Below are positions 34,330-42,764 of a stretch of DNA of 44,341 nt, piece by piece. Where the stretch lies: contig JAIPDY010000001.1 of the NCBI GenBank assembly GCA_021737445.1, forward strand, positions 1 to 44,341. Reading direction: 5' to 3'. Under the pieces are notes generated by a model, which saw only the letters and a program-made list of their open reading frames with translations, was not told the origin of the DNA and ran no database searches. Each line of letters begins with the position of its first letter. The stretch's first letter is position 1. The position numbers were made by a program, and so were the translations under genes. This stretch comes from Desulfotignum sp. Its GTDB lineage: Bacteria > Desulfobacterota > Desulfobacteria > Desulfobacterales > Desulfobacteraceae.

Positions 34330-35834
34330 GGGTCAACAGGGGACAGGGCCATTTTTTTAGCGATTTTTGTGCTGATGTTCTGGACAAATTGTGTAAATTC
34401 TGATTTCCCAAGCCGTTTTTCCTGGGATGGCACAAGGTCTGGATTATCCGGGGAAATCAGTTCCGGCAGGTTGATGCGGTCCGGGTCCGGTACAATGTGA
34501 TAGGATCGGGGGATCTGATTTTTAAAATAAAGATCCTGAAATTCGGAAAATTTAATGGCATGGGCAGTGGCATCCAGAACAGCGGTCTCATTGACGGAAA
34601 TCAGATCCATTGCCCGGGCTTTGACAAGACCGGCCAGGCATTCTCCTCCCTGGGTACAGGCAATGTGGCCGTTCTGGTTGGCAGTGAGCTGCCAGTCCAT
34701 GATGGCCTGTTCGGTTACCTGGACAAAAAATACATTGTCATGCCCGGATTCCCGGTTGTATTCTTCGGCAATAGCGACCACCCGGGGCATGGATACCGGG
34801 TTGCCGATCATGGCAGCCTGGGCCACGCTGGGGCGGGTGTCCACCGGAGTAAAAATCCGCTTTGTTTTATCCGGCTCCAGATAATATTGATATACCGGGT
34901 CAGCATGTTCAGACTGGACCCCGAGGATTTTAGGCAACTGGTTGATGATGCCGGCCTTGAAAAATTTTAAAAACCCGTTCATAACAGCAGAAATGTTACC
35001 TGCGTTTCCAATGGGGACCACCACTGCCTTATGGGTCATATCCCAGTCAAAATCCTGGGCGATCTCATAGGAATATGACTCCTGGCCCAGAATCCGCCAG
35101 GCGTTTTTGGAGTTGAGCAGAGCCACCGGGTACTGGCTTGACAATTGCTCCACGATTTTCATGCAGTCGTCAAACACCCCCGGAATTTCAAATACTCTGG
35201 CACCGCTGCCCAAAGGCTGGGACAATTGCTGGACAGTGACTTTTTTATTTGGCAGCAGCACTGCTGATTTGACCAGGGGGCCCAGGTATGAGGCATACAG
35301 GGCCGCGGCCGCCGAGGTGTCGCCGGTGGAGGCACACACCGCAATGACATCAGAGACAAAGCCCTGGTCAATGAGATATTTGATGCAAGACAGGGCAGAA
35401 GCCATGCCCCTGTCCTTGAATGAGGCACTGGGGTTCTGGCCGTCATTTTTATAAAAGAACCTGAGCCCGACTTTATCCTGGAGAAAGGCGGATGCCTCCA
35501 CCACCGGTGTATGGCCTTCTCCCAGGTAAATAATGGATTCCAGGGGAATGATGGGGCCGATGAATTCGTGGTATCGGTAAATACCTTTCAAGGCGGGGAT
35601 CTTCAACATTCTGCGATAGTCAAAGATCTGCTGCCAGGTGGTGCCGGAAATTTTATGAAGCTCGGCCTGGTTCTGGTTATGGATCATCAGGACGGCGCCG
35701 CATTCGGGGCAGACATATAACAGTTTTTCCACTGAATGCCGGGCTCCACAGCCCAGACATTTGTAAAAAAGCTCCCCTTCGGGCCGGGGGATGAGATGGG
35801 GCCGGATATGTTCGGGAAACAGATCAGGTTTCAT
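34326..35834 (-). CDS. thrC: Threonine synthase
   Basis: The 502-residue PLP enzyme converts O-phosphohomoserine to threonine. The PLP lysine is in NPSASFKDRGMASAL. An N-terminal zinc-ribbon-like stretch (CLGCGARHSVEKLLYVCPEC) marks the form of threonine synthase found in many anaerobes. Other family segments are EGHTPVVEAS, ASTGDTSAAAALYASYLG, VPIGNAGNISAVMNGFLKF and HIACTQGGECLAGL. I placed the start at the ATG (35834) that yields MKPDLFPEHIRP, overlapping the serS stop by 11 bases. Longer starts run into serS and are not credible. Confidence 0.94.
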   Translation of the reverse strand: MKPDLFPEHIRPHLIPRPEGELFYKCLGCGARHSVEKLLYVCPECGAVLMIHNQNQAELHKISGTTWQQIFDYRRMLKIPALKGIYRYHEFIGPIIPLESIIYLGEGHTPVVEASAFLQDKVGLRFFYKNDGQNPSASFKDRGMASALSCIKYLIDQGFVSDVIAVCASTGDTSAAAALYASYLGPLVKSAVLLPNKKVTVQQLSQPLGSGARVFEIPGVFDDCMKIVEQLSSQYPVALLNSKNAWRILGQESYSYEIAQDFDWDMTHKAVVVPIGNAGNISAVMNGFLKFFKAGIINQLPKILGVQSEHADPVYQYYLEPDKTKRIFTPVDTRPSVAQAAMIGNPVSMPRVVAIAEEYNRESGHDNVFFVQVTEQAIMDWQLTANQNGHIACTQGGECLAGLVKARAMDLISVNETAVLDATAHAIKFSEFQDLYFKNQIPRSYHIVPDPDRINLPELISPDNPDLVPSQEKRLGKSEFTQFVQNISTKIAKKMALSPVDP

Positions 35835-37104
35835 TTTCAATTGTTTTTTGACCTCCCATATATGGTACCAGTACTTCAGGTATCTTGACGGTGCCGTCTG
35901 ACTGCTGATAATTTTCCAGGATTGCGGCAAAGGTTCTGCCAACAGCCAGGCCGGAACCGTTCAGAGTATGACAGAATTCCGGTTTTTTTGTGTTTTCCCG
36001 CTTGAATCGGATGTTGGCCCGCCGGGCCTGGAAATCAAGACAATTGCTGCATGAGGAAATCTCCCTGTATCTGTTTTGTCCCGGCATCCACACTTCGATA
36101 TCATAGGTTTTGGTGGCGGAAAATCCCAGGTCGCCGGTGCAAAGGGTCAGGATCTGGTAGGGCAGTTCCAGGCGCTGAAGGATTGTTTCCGCATTGGCCA
36201 GAAGGGATTCCAGTTCATCAAAAGAGGATTCCGGTGTGGTGATTTTCACCATTTCCACTTTATTGAACTGATGCTGCCGGATCAGTCCTTTGGTATCCCG
36301 GCCGTAGGAACCGGCCTCAGATCTGAAACAGGGCGTATACGCAGTAAATTTAAAGGGCAGATCCTTTTCCGCCAGGATTTCTCCGGCATAAATATTGGTC
36401 ACCGGTACTTCCGAGGTGGGAATAAGGTAGTAATCCAACCCCTCAAGTTTGAACAGGTCTTCTTCAAACTTGGGCAGCTGACCGGTACCGGTCATGGTGG
36501 TGCGGTTGACGATAAACGGGGGAAGGGTTTCTTTGTACCCATGCTCCAGAGTATGAATATCCAGCATAAAATTGATCAGGGCCCGCTCCAGGCGGGCACC
36601 TGATCCCAGGTATAAAGGAAAGCGGGCTCCGGCCAGCTTGGCGGCCCGGCCAAGATCCAGAATGCCCAGCGCTTCTCCGATATCTGCGTGGTCCTGAACA
36701 GGAAAATCAAACTGCCGTGGGGTGCCGTGGGTTTTTTCCAGGCGGTTTTCGGTATCATTCTTTCCCTTGGGGACATCTTTGTGGGGAAGGTTGGGCAGGG
36801 TGATCAAAAAAGAGTGGATGGCAGTTTCAACTTCAGCAAGGTCTTTGTCCAGGCCCTTAATGGTGTCTGACACAGACCGCATTTTATTGATGCTGGAGTG
36901 GGCATCCTGGCCGGCCCGCTTCATTTTGGCGATATCATCGGAGACCACATTTCGCTGGTGCCGCAATTTCTCAATTTCCAGCAGCAGTGTTTTTCTTTTT
37001 TCTTCATTTTTCAAAAGTACTGAAAAGTCAATGGATGCCCCGCGCTTTTCCATTCCTTTTTGAACGGTTTCAAGATCATTTTTAATATATTTTAAATCCA
37101 GCAT
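35824..37104 (-). CDS. serS: Seryl-tRNA synthetase
   Basis: A 426-residue class II synthetase of normal length. The N-terminal coiled-coil arm (about 25-105, KRKTLLLEIEKLRHQRNVVS) contacts tRNA-Ser. The catalytic core has TSEVPVTNIYAGEI, motif 2 PCFRSEAGSYGRDTKGLIRQ with HQFNKVEMV, the ETILQRLELPYQ region, and motif 3 NGSGLAVGRTFAAILENYQ. It charges serine onto tRNA-Ser and also onto tRNA-Sec, the first step of selenocysteine synthesis. It heads the serS-thrC-LysM-TPR run. Confidence 0.98.
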   Translation of the reverse strand: MLDLKYIKNDLETVQKGMEKRGASIDFSVLLKNEEKRKTLLLEIEKLRHQRNVVSDDIAKMKRAGQDAHSSINKMRSVSDTIKGLDKDLAEVETAIHSFLITLPNLPHKDVPKGKNDTENRLEKTHGTPRQFDFPVQDHADIGEALGILDLGRAAKLAGARFPLYLGSGARLERALINFMLDIHTLEHGYKETLPPFIVNRTTMTGTGQLPKFEEDLFKLEGLDYYLIPTSEVPVTNIYAGEILAEKDLPFKFTAYTPCFRSEAGSYGRDTKGLIRQHQFNKVEMVKITTPESSFDELESLLANAETILQRLELPYQILTLCTGDLGFSATKTYDIEVWMPGQNRYREISSCSNCLDFQARRANIRFKRENTKKPEFCHTLNGSGLAVGRTFAAILENYQQSDGTVKIPEVLVPYMGGQKTIENET

Positions 37105-37216
37105 TCTTATCCTTGGTATATGTCGGGTTTGGGTTGTTATACTTGTGTGTTACAGGTTCTGTACAATTCTAACCAAATAGCATGTGACTTGTGAACAGTC
37201 AATGGATTATTGCAGG

Positions 37217-37244
37217 TTGACAATCGGGCACTTGTGTATAATAT
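37217..37244 (+). promoter_or_regulatory. Candidate promoter of the 5-formyltetrahydrofolate cyclo-ligase gene
   Basis: TTGACA (37217-37222) is followed after 16 bases by TAATAT (37239-37244); a perfect TATAAT starts two bases earlier with a 14-base spacer. It lies about 35 bases upstream of the start codon. Confidence 0.5.
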
Positions 37245-37277
37245 TTGGATAAATTTTTTTTGTAACCACAAGGAAAA

Positions 37278-37871
37278 ATGATTATGGAAGAGGTGAAAAA
37301 CACAAAAACCGGCATACTGGCACAGGTGGCTGAGAGGCTGGACATATTTACAAAACAGGAACGTGAAGCCAAATACTTACTGATTGAAAACAAGGTATTT
37401 GAATTTGCCAATTTCATGGAAGCCCAGGTGTCATTCATGCACACCGTCGGCAATACCCAGATTCCCATGGAAGAGATCATACGAAAATCGCTTCACATTG
37501 AAAAAACAATTGTCCTGCCGGTGTTCACTGATACAAAAAATGCGTTTCATCTTTGTAAAGTCACTGATTATGACAGGGATCTGCTGCTGAATGCCGGTGA
37601 TGTGCTGGAGCCGAATCCTGAAAAATGCAAAAAAGTTTCCCTGGATGACATTGATATCGCCTTCATCCCGGGCCTGGCATTTGATGATAAAGGCGGACGA
37701 ATCGGATTCGGCAATAATTATTATACAAGACTTATCACGAAACTACCGGAAACCTGCAGAAAAATATCCCTTGCCTTTGAAGAGCAGATCGTGGATCAGA
37801 TCCAGATGGATTCCAGAAAGCACACTGTGGATATTATTATCACGGACAAACGGGTCATTTATAAAATTTAA
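37278..37871 (+). CDS. 5-formyltetrahydrofolate cyclo-ligase
   Basis: A 197-residue ATP-dependent enzyme that returns 5-formyl-THF to the 5,10-methenyl-THF pool. It shows the family C-terminal signature DIAFIPGLAFDDKGGRIGFG followed by NNYYTRLI, the ATP/folate-binding loop, and the late VDQIQMDSRKHTVDIIITD segment. AAGGA precedes the ATG. 6S RNA is often next to this gene in other proteobacteria; I did not recognise it here. Confidence 0.93.
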   Translation: MIMEEVKNTKTGILAQVAERLDIFTKQEREAKYLLIENKVFEFANFMEAQVSFMHTVGNTQIPMEEIIRKSLHIEKTIVLPVFTDTKNAFHLCKVTDYDRDLLLNAGDVLEPNPEKCKKVSLDDIDIAFIPGLAFDDKGGRIGFGNNYYTRLITKLPETCRKISLAFEEQIVDQIQMDSRKHTVDIIITDKRVIYKI

Positions 37872-37891
37872 AGCAGTAACCTTAAAATAAC

Positions 37892-37925
37892 GGCTCAGGG
37901 CCTTCCCCTTAGGGTGCCCTGAGCC
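37892..37925. terminator. Hairpin between convergent genes
   Basis: A perfect ten-base-pair stem (GGCTCAGGGC at 37892-37901 with GCCCTGAGCC at 37916-37925) lies between the cyclo-ligase gene and the convergent zinc-ribbon gene. On the minus strand it is followed by GTTATTTT, so it best serves as the terminator of the minus-strand unit; on the plus strand there is no U-run. Confidence 0.55.
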
Positions 37926-37994
37926 CGGCCCGAAACCTGCGCAGGCCTTTGATCTTGGCTGGCAAAAATGCCAGGCAGTGTCAAGGATAAATGT

Positions 37995-38177
37995 TTATCC
38001 TGCATCATAGGTGCAGGTGGTAAAATCAATTTCTGCACCGCATTTGTCACATTTATGGGGTTTGTCAAACTCATCTGAAAAAATTTCTTTGGCTGCATCA
38101 CATGCAGGGCATTTACAGGTAAAAGATTTCAGGTGCTTGAAATTTTCAAATCCAGGGCAATGTTTCGGTGTGCTCAT
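37995..38177 (-). CDS. Small zinc-ribbon protein, unknown function
   Basis: A 60-residue protein with a strong ribosome site (AAGGAG seven bases before the ATG). It has CKCPACDAAKEIFSDEF and HKCDKCGAEIDFTTC, i.e. two CxxC pairs of a zinc-ribbon/rubredoxin-like fold, plus further cysteines. No family name comes to mind. The good start site and paired cysteines support a real gene. It stands alone between the cyclo-ligase and yhdH-like genes, with a hairpin downstream. Confidence 0.7.
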   Translation of the reverse strand: MSTPKHCPGFENFKHLKSFTCKCPACDAAKEIFSDEFDKPHKCDKCGAEIDFTTCTYDAG

Positions 38178-38290
38178 GTTGGTCTCCTTTTTTGAAGGTT
38201 GGTGTATCTGTTCTTTGTCTATTTGTATTCATGGCCATTGTCAAGTCCTGATATCCGGGCATTTCAGGCTGTTACAGGCACCCGGGGGGA

Positions 38291-39280
38291 TCACGTAAGA
38301 TCCACAACGGTCCGGCCTTTGAGCCGGCCTTTGAGCATATTTTCAATGGCAGGGTTCAGCTGATCCAGGGAAATATGGGTTGCCATCTCTTTCAGGTTGT
38401 CCGGTTTCCAGTCATGGGCCAGTTTTTTCCACAAGGCCAGTCTGGGCGCTTTTGGGTAATGCTGAGAATCGATGCCGTGCAGGGACACCCCCCGCAGGAT
38501 AAAGGGAAATACCGTGATCGGCAGATCAGGGGATGCCACAAGGCCGCAGCAGGTGATCTTTCCCCAGGCCAGGGTGGATTTGATGGCCGTGGCCAGAATG
38601 TCTCCGCCCACAGTATCTATAACACCGGCCCACCGGGCTTTGAGTACAGGGGCTTTGTTGTTTTCCATAAACGCCTGGCGGTTGATAATTTCTGATGCTC
38701 CCAGTTGATTGAGAAAAGCTGTTTCCGGTTTGCCTGACACCCCTGTCACCGTATATCCGAGTTTCGCCAGAATGGCCACAGCCAGGGACCCCACCCCGCC
38801 GGTGGCGCCGGTGACCAGCACCGGCCCGGCATTGGCGGGGATGTCTGCTATTTTTTCAACAGACATGGCCGCAGTGAACCCGGCAGTTCCCAGGATCATG
38901 CTTTCTTCCAGGGTCAGGCCGTCGGGCAGGGGCACCACCCAGTCTGCGGGTACCCGGATATACTGACCGAATCCCCCGGCCGTGTTCATGCCCAGGTCAT
39001 AGGAGGTGACAATGACAGGATCACCTTGGGCAATATCAGGCGCATTGCTTTTTTCAACTATGCCGGCGGAATCGATGCCCGGGGTGTGGGGATAGTTCCG
39101 GGTGACCCCTTTGTTACCCGAGGCGGACAGTGCATCCTTGAAGTTGAGAGAGGAATACCGCACCCGGATCAATACATCCCCTTCGGGCAGGTCCTGGATA
39201 CGGGCGTGTTTTACACTGCCCCTGTATTGGCGGTCAGCGGTTTCTTCCACGATAAATGCATCAAAGATTTGATCTGTCAT
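38291..39280 (-). CDS. YhdH/AcuI-family quinone oxidoreductase (acryloyl-CoA reductase-like)
   Basis: A 329-residue zinc-free medium-chain dehydrogenase. It has RVRYSSLNFKDALSASG, HTPGIDSAGIV, LGTAGFTAAMSV and the NADPH-binding loop VTGATGGVGSLAVAILAKLG. The sequence and length match YhdH/AcuI, whose members reduce acryloyl-CoA to propionyl-CoA with NADPH, relevant to DMSP or acrylate detoxification in marine bacteria. The gene stands alone and the substrate here is inferred. Confidence 0.92.
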   Translation of the reverse strand: MTDQIFDAFIVEETADRQYRGSVKHARIQDLPEGDVLIRVRYSSLNFKDALSASGNKGVTRNYPHTPGIDSAGIVEKSNAPDIAQGDPVIVTSYDLGMNTAGGFGQYIRVPADWVVPLPDGLTLEESMILGTAGFTAAMSVEKIADIPANAGPVLVTGATGGVGSLAVAILAKLGYTVTGVSGKPETAFLNQLGASEIINRQAFMENNKAPVLKARWAGVIDTVGGDILATAIKSTLAWGKITCCGLVASPDLPITVFPFILRGVSLHGIDSQHYPKAPRLALWKKLAHDWKPDNLKEMATHISLDQLNPAIENMLKGRLKGRTVVDLT

Positions 39281-39367
39281 GACAGCCTCCTTATGGTTTT
39301 ATCCGCGCCTGTCTTGTAAAACTAATACCAATCTGATAATGGTTCAAGTCTTAAATATTTCCGACAA

Positions 39368-39396
39368 TTGTTTTTGCCTTACTTATTTTGTATAAA
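39368..39396 (+). promoter_or_regulatory. Candidate promoter of the MFS transporter gene
   Basis: A good -10 TATAAA (39391-39396) lies 17 bases after a weak -35 TTGTTT (39368-39373), 15 bases before the start codon. Confidence 0.4.
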
Positions 39397-39411
39397 ATGG
39401 TATGAAAGGCC

Positions 39412-40554
39412 ATGAAAAGAAACGCGTTTGATACACCCCGGGTGGCCCTGATATCCTTTTCCCACTTTGTCCATGATGCATACACAAGCTTTCTGCCCCC
39501 GCTTTTGCCCCTGATTATCGAAAAGTTGTCTTTGACCCTGTGCCAGGCAGGCCTGCTTTCCTTTGTGGTGCAGGTGCCTGCGGTCTTCAATCCTTTCATC
39601 GGCCTGTTCGCAGACAACAAAGGCGTGGCCAGGTGGCTGGTGATCCTGGCCCCCACATTGACAGCCCTGCCCATGAGCCTGATCGTCATGGCCCCGTCCT
39701 ATTTGTTTCTCCTGATTTTATTGTTTTTTTGCGGTATTTCCGTGGCCCTGTACCATGTGCCCACCCCGGTGCTGGTGGCCGGGTATTCAGGACACTGGAA
39801 AGGCCGGGGCATGAGCCTGTTCATGTCCGGCGGCGAACTGGCCCGGACACTGGGGCCGATTTTTGCCGTGGCAGCCCTGTCCTGGCTGGGAGCGGACCAT
39901 TTTTATCTGGTTCTGGTTTTGGCGGTCTTGACTTCTGTGCTGCTGTGGCTCACGCTTGAACCACAGCAGGAAAAAATCGGATTTACACGCTCCAGCTCCC
40001 TGAAACAGGCTTATACTGAAATCCGCCATGTGCTGCTGCCCCTGTCAGGCATACTGGCTGCCAGGGCCTGTATGCATGCATCCATGGGCATATTTCTGGG
40101 GGTTTTTGTGGAGCAGCAGACCGGCAGCCTGTGGTATGGGGGTGCTGCCCTGGCTTTGTATGAAGCATTCGGTGTGGCAGGGGTGTTGTCAGCCGGTACC
40201 CTTTCCGACTGGATGGGCCGCAGAAAGGTGCTGTTCTGGGCTCTGGTTACAGCACCTGTGGCCCTGCTGCTCTTTGTATATGCCCCCGGGGCGTATAAAA
40301 TCCCCATGATGCTGGTGGTGGGATTTTCCGTGTTATCCACCACCCCGGTGATGCTGGCCATTGTCCAGGAAAATGCCGGGAAATATCCATCTGCTGCCAA
40401 CGGCCTGTTCATGATGGTCTCTTTTTTTGTACGGTCCCTTGCCGTGGTGGTGGTGGGTGCTATCGGGGATGTGGCCGGCATGGAGAACATGTTTGCCGCA
40501 AGCGCCCTGGCAGGCTTTTTCGCCATCCCTTTTTTGGTAAAGCTGGCCCGATAA
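39412..40554 (+). CDS. Major facilitator superfamily transporter (Fsr-like)
   Basis: The 380-residue protein has about twelve hydrophobic helices. Its N-terminus (ALISFSHFVHDAYTSFLPPL) is the typical opening of the fosmidomycin-resistance (Fsr) branch of MFS, and the loop DWMGRRKVLFWAL is the conserved MFS loop between helices 8 and 9. It likely exports or imports a small organic molecule by proton exchange; the substrate is not evident. GAAAGG precedes the ATG. Confidence 0.9.
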   Translation: MKRNAFDTPRVALISFSHFVHDAYTSFLPPLLPLIIEKLSLTLCQAGLLSFVVQVPAVFNPFIGLFADNKGVARWLVILAPTLTALPMSLIVMAPSYLFLLILLFFCGISVALYHVPTPVLVAGYSGHWKGRGMSLFMSGGELARTLGPIFAVAALSWLGADHFYLVLVLAVLTSVLLWLTLEPQQEKIGFTRSSSLKQAYTEIRHVLLPLSGILAARACMHASMGIFLGVFVEQQTGSLWYGGAALALYEAFGVAGVLSAGTLSDWMGRRKVLFWALVTAPVALLLFVYAPGAYKIPMMLVVGFSVLSTTPVMLAIVQENAGKYPSAANGLFMMVSFFVRSLAVVVVGAIGDVAGMENMFAASALAGFFAIPFLVKLAR

Positions 40555-40606
40555 ATCCAAGAGCGATAATCTTAAGAAAAAATGACCAATAATGCAGGAG
40601 AAAATA

Positions 40607-41503
40607 ATGCTTAGAACAAATGAAGACCTTGTGGTGGAAATGTTCATGGAGTGTAAACCCGGCCCCCCCAGGGTGGGTCCGGGCTGGAAAGTGGACCACA
40701 ACGGCGTGCCGTTTCTTCTGCCGGGAATCGGCGGCATCACCCTGAATGTGGGGGTGGGAGATCCGGCATTCGGTCTGGCCGGGGACCATATCGAGCCCGG
40801 GGTTTCCTGCACAGCCAATGCAGACAAGCCCAATGAATTTCCCAACAACTCCCTGCAGTTTCTGGCCTGTGCAGGCAATGAGGCAAAGATCCTTTCCGGG
40901 GATGCCAAAGGGAAAACCGGTGTGGTCATCGGCCACCACGGCGGATCAGAACACATCATTGTGGAGTTTGCCAGAAAGGTCAAAGAGCAGATGGGGTATG
41001 ACGACAGAATCCGGATCAGGGTGCGGGGCCAGGGACTTACGCTCACAGATTTTCCTGATATCCGGCTGTTCAATCTGTGCCCGGATCTGCTGCATAAAAT
41101 GCAGATACAGCCCGACGGCACGGGCAAACTGACTGTACCGGTCACCACAATGGTGCCGGCATCCTGCATGGGATCAGGCCTTGGCCGGCCCCATGTGGGG
41201 GCAGGGGATTATGATGTCATGACATCTGATCCGGACACGGTCCGGCAGTACCATCTGGACCGCATGCGGTTCGGCGATTTCGTGGCCCTGATGGACCATG
41301 ACAACTCCTATGGCAGGGCCTTTCGAAAAGGGGCGGTGAGCATCGGGATCGTTGTGCATTCCGACTGCCGCCTGGCAGGACACGGGCCGGGCATCACCAC
41401 CCTCATGACCTGTCCTGCCGGCCTGATTGTGCCCAGGCAGGATCCCCAGGCCAATATTGCAGATCTGCTGGGGATAGGGACCGTTTGCAAAACAGGCAAT
41501 TAA
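40607..41503 (+). CDS. DUF4438-family protein, unknown function
   Basis: About 298 residues from the ATG that follows CAGGAG. The sequence is rich in Gly and Asp. It includes GIGGITLNVGVGDPAFGLAG, the highly conserved TGVVIGHHGGSEHIIVEF and GIVVHSDCRLAGHGPG, which I associate with DUF4438 (Thermotoga TM1086-like). The conserved His and Asp residues suggest metal or ligand binding, but no activity is known to me. It is 47 bases upstream of the RNA methyltransferase gene and may be read with it. Confidence 0.8.
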   Translation: MLRTNEDLVVEMFMECKPGPPRVGPGWKVDHNGVPFLLPGIGGITLNVGVGDPAFGLAGDHIEPGVSCTANADKPNEFPNNSLQFLACAGNEAKILSGDAKGKTGVVIGHHGGSEHIIVEFARKVKEQMGYDDRIRIRVRGQGLTLTDFPDIRLFNLCPDLLHKMQIQPDGTGKLTVPVTTMVPASCMGSGLGRPHVGAGDYDVMTSDPDTVRQYHLDRMRFGDFVALMDHDNSYGRAFRKGAVSIGIVVHSDCRLAGHGPGITTLMTCPAGLIVPRQDPQANIADLLGIGTVCKTGN

Positions 41504-41550
41504 TAGTATAAAAGAGTCATGATACGTCAACCTTTGCCAGGGATACCGGT

Positions 41551-42750
41551 GTGAACAGAAAAAGCATTCTGCAGAAAGGCCAGGGCAGGACCAGAAAACT
41601 TGCCAAGCTTGCATATATTTATGAAAAAGAATCCCGGTATTTTGCCCAGGTGGCGGAAACCGCCAAGGAGATGGCCGGGGAAGAACTGCTGGCACTGGGC
41701 GCCAGTGACCTGTCCTTTGTTTTTCGCGGAATCTGGTTCACTGCCGCTAAAAAGGATTTTTACCGGATCACCTACCACGCCAGGCTCTTGTCCCGGGTGC
41801 TGGCGCCTTTGGTATCCTTTGCCTGCACAGGAAAGGATGACCTCTACAGGGAAGCCAAAAAAATTCGGTGGGAAGAGTTCATGACCGTAAAACAGACCTT
41901 TTCCATTTCGGCAAATGTGTCTGAGTCCGGCATCACCCATTCCAATTTCGCAGGGTTGCGGGTCAAGGATGCCATTGCAGATTATTTCAGGGACAGAACC
42001 AGCAAACGTCCCAATGTGGATCCCAAAGACCCGGATCTCATGATCAATCTGCACATCCACAGGGACTTTGCCACCCTGTCTCTGGATGCATCCACAGGGC
42101 CGCTGTACAAGCGTGGATACAGAGAGGCATCGGTCTCGGCCCCCATGCAGGAAACCGTGGCTGCCGCCATCATCCGCATGAGCGGGTGGGACGGCACCAT
42201 GCCACTGTACGACCCCATGTGCGGATCCGGCACCCTTCTGGCAGAAGCCCTGATGGCTTATTGCCGGATTCCGGCCCAGGTGTTCCGCACCCGGTTCGGG
42301 TTTATGCAGCTGCCGGATTTCAATTCCCAAATGTGGGAAGATATCCAGGTTTCGGCAAAACAGGATATACAGCCCCTGCCCCCGGGGCTGATTGCCGGCA
42401 GTGATATTTCAGAGCATGCGGTGACTGCGGCAAAAACCAATCTCATGGGCCTGCATTACGGCGCAAATGTCTCTGTTGCGCAAACAGATTTCCGGCAGAT
42501 CCCGGGCATTGCAGACAGCCTTGTTGTCACCAACCCGCCCTATGGGATCCGCATGGGAAAGGACAAGGACCTCAAGGGGTTTTACCAGGACCTGGGCATT
42601 TTCCTGCGGGAGCGGTGCACCCGGTCTTTGGCCCTGATATATTTTGGAGAGCCCAAATATATCAAACATGTGCCCCTGGCCCCATCCTGGAAGAAACCCC
42701 TGACAATCGGCGGCCTGGAGGGGAAACTTGTGAAATATGAACTCTATTGA
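41551..42750 (+). CDS. RlmL-like rRNA guanine-N2 methyltransferase (THUMP + MTase)
   Basis: A 399-residue class I RNA methyltransferase. The N-terminal THUMP-containing region (about 30-185) includes RGIWFTAAKKDFYRITYHAR. The SAM domain has DPMCGSGTLLAEALM (motif I region, 221-235), SDISEHAVTAAKTN and the catalytic NPPYG at 328-332 (m2G-type). It matches the N-terminal half of E. coli RlmKL (m2G2445 of 23S rRNA); the RlmK half is absent, as in many bacteria. The likely start is GTG at 41551; no strong ribosome site is seen. Confidence 0.9.
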   Translation: MNRKSILQKGQGRTRKLAKLAYIYEKESRYFAQVAETAKEMAGEELLALGASDLSFVFRGIWFTAAKKDFYRITYHARLLSRVLAPLVSFACTGKDDLYREAKKIRWEEFMTVKQTFSISANVSESGITHSNFAGLRVKDAIADYFRDRTSKRPNVDPKDPDLMINLHIHRDFATLSLDASTGPLYKRGYREASVSAPMQETVAAAIIRMSGWDGTMPLYDPMCGSGTLLAEALMAYCRIPAQVFRTRFGFMQLPDFNSQMWEDIQVSAKQDIQPLPPGLIAGSDISEHAVTAAKTNLMGLHYGANVSVAQTDFRQIPGIADSLVVTNPPYGIRMGKDKDLKGFYQDLGIFLRERCTRSLALIYFGEPKYIKHVPLAPSWKKPLTIGGLEGKLVKYELY

Positions 42751-42764
42751 TACAGGATGGGAAA

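Noticed and set aside
37872..37994. 6S RNA gene beside 5-formyltetrahydrofolate cyclo-ligase
   Set aside because: 6S RNA is often found there in other proteobacteria, but this gap is only 123 bases and shows separate small hairpins rather than one long rod with a central bubble.
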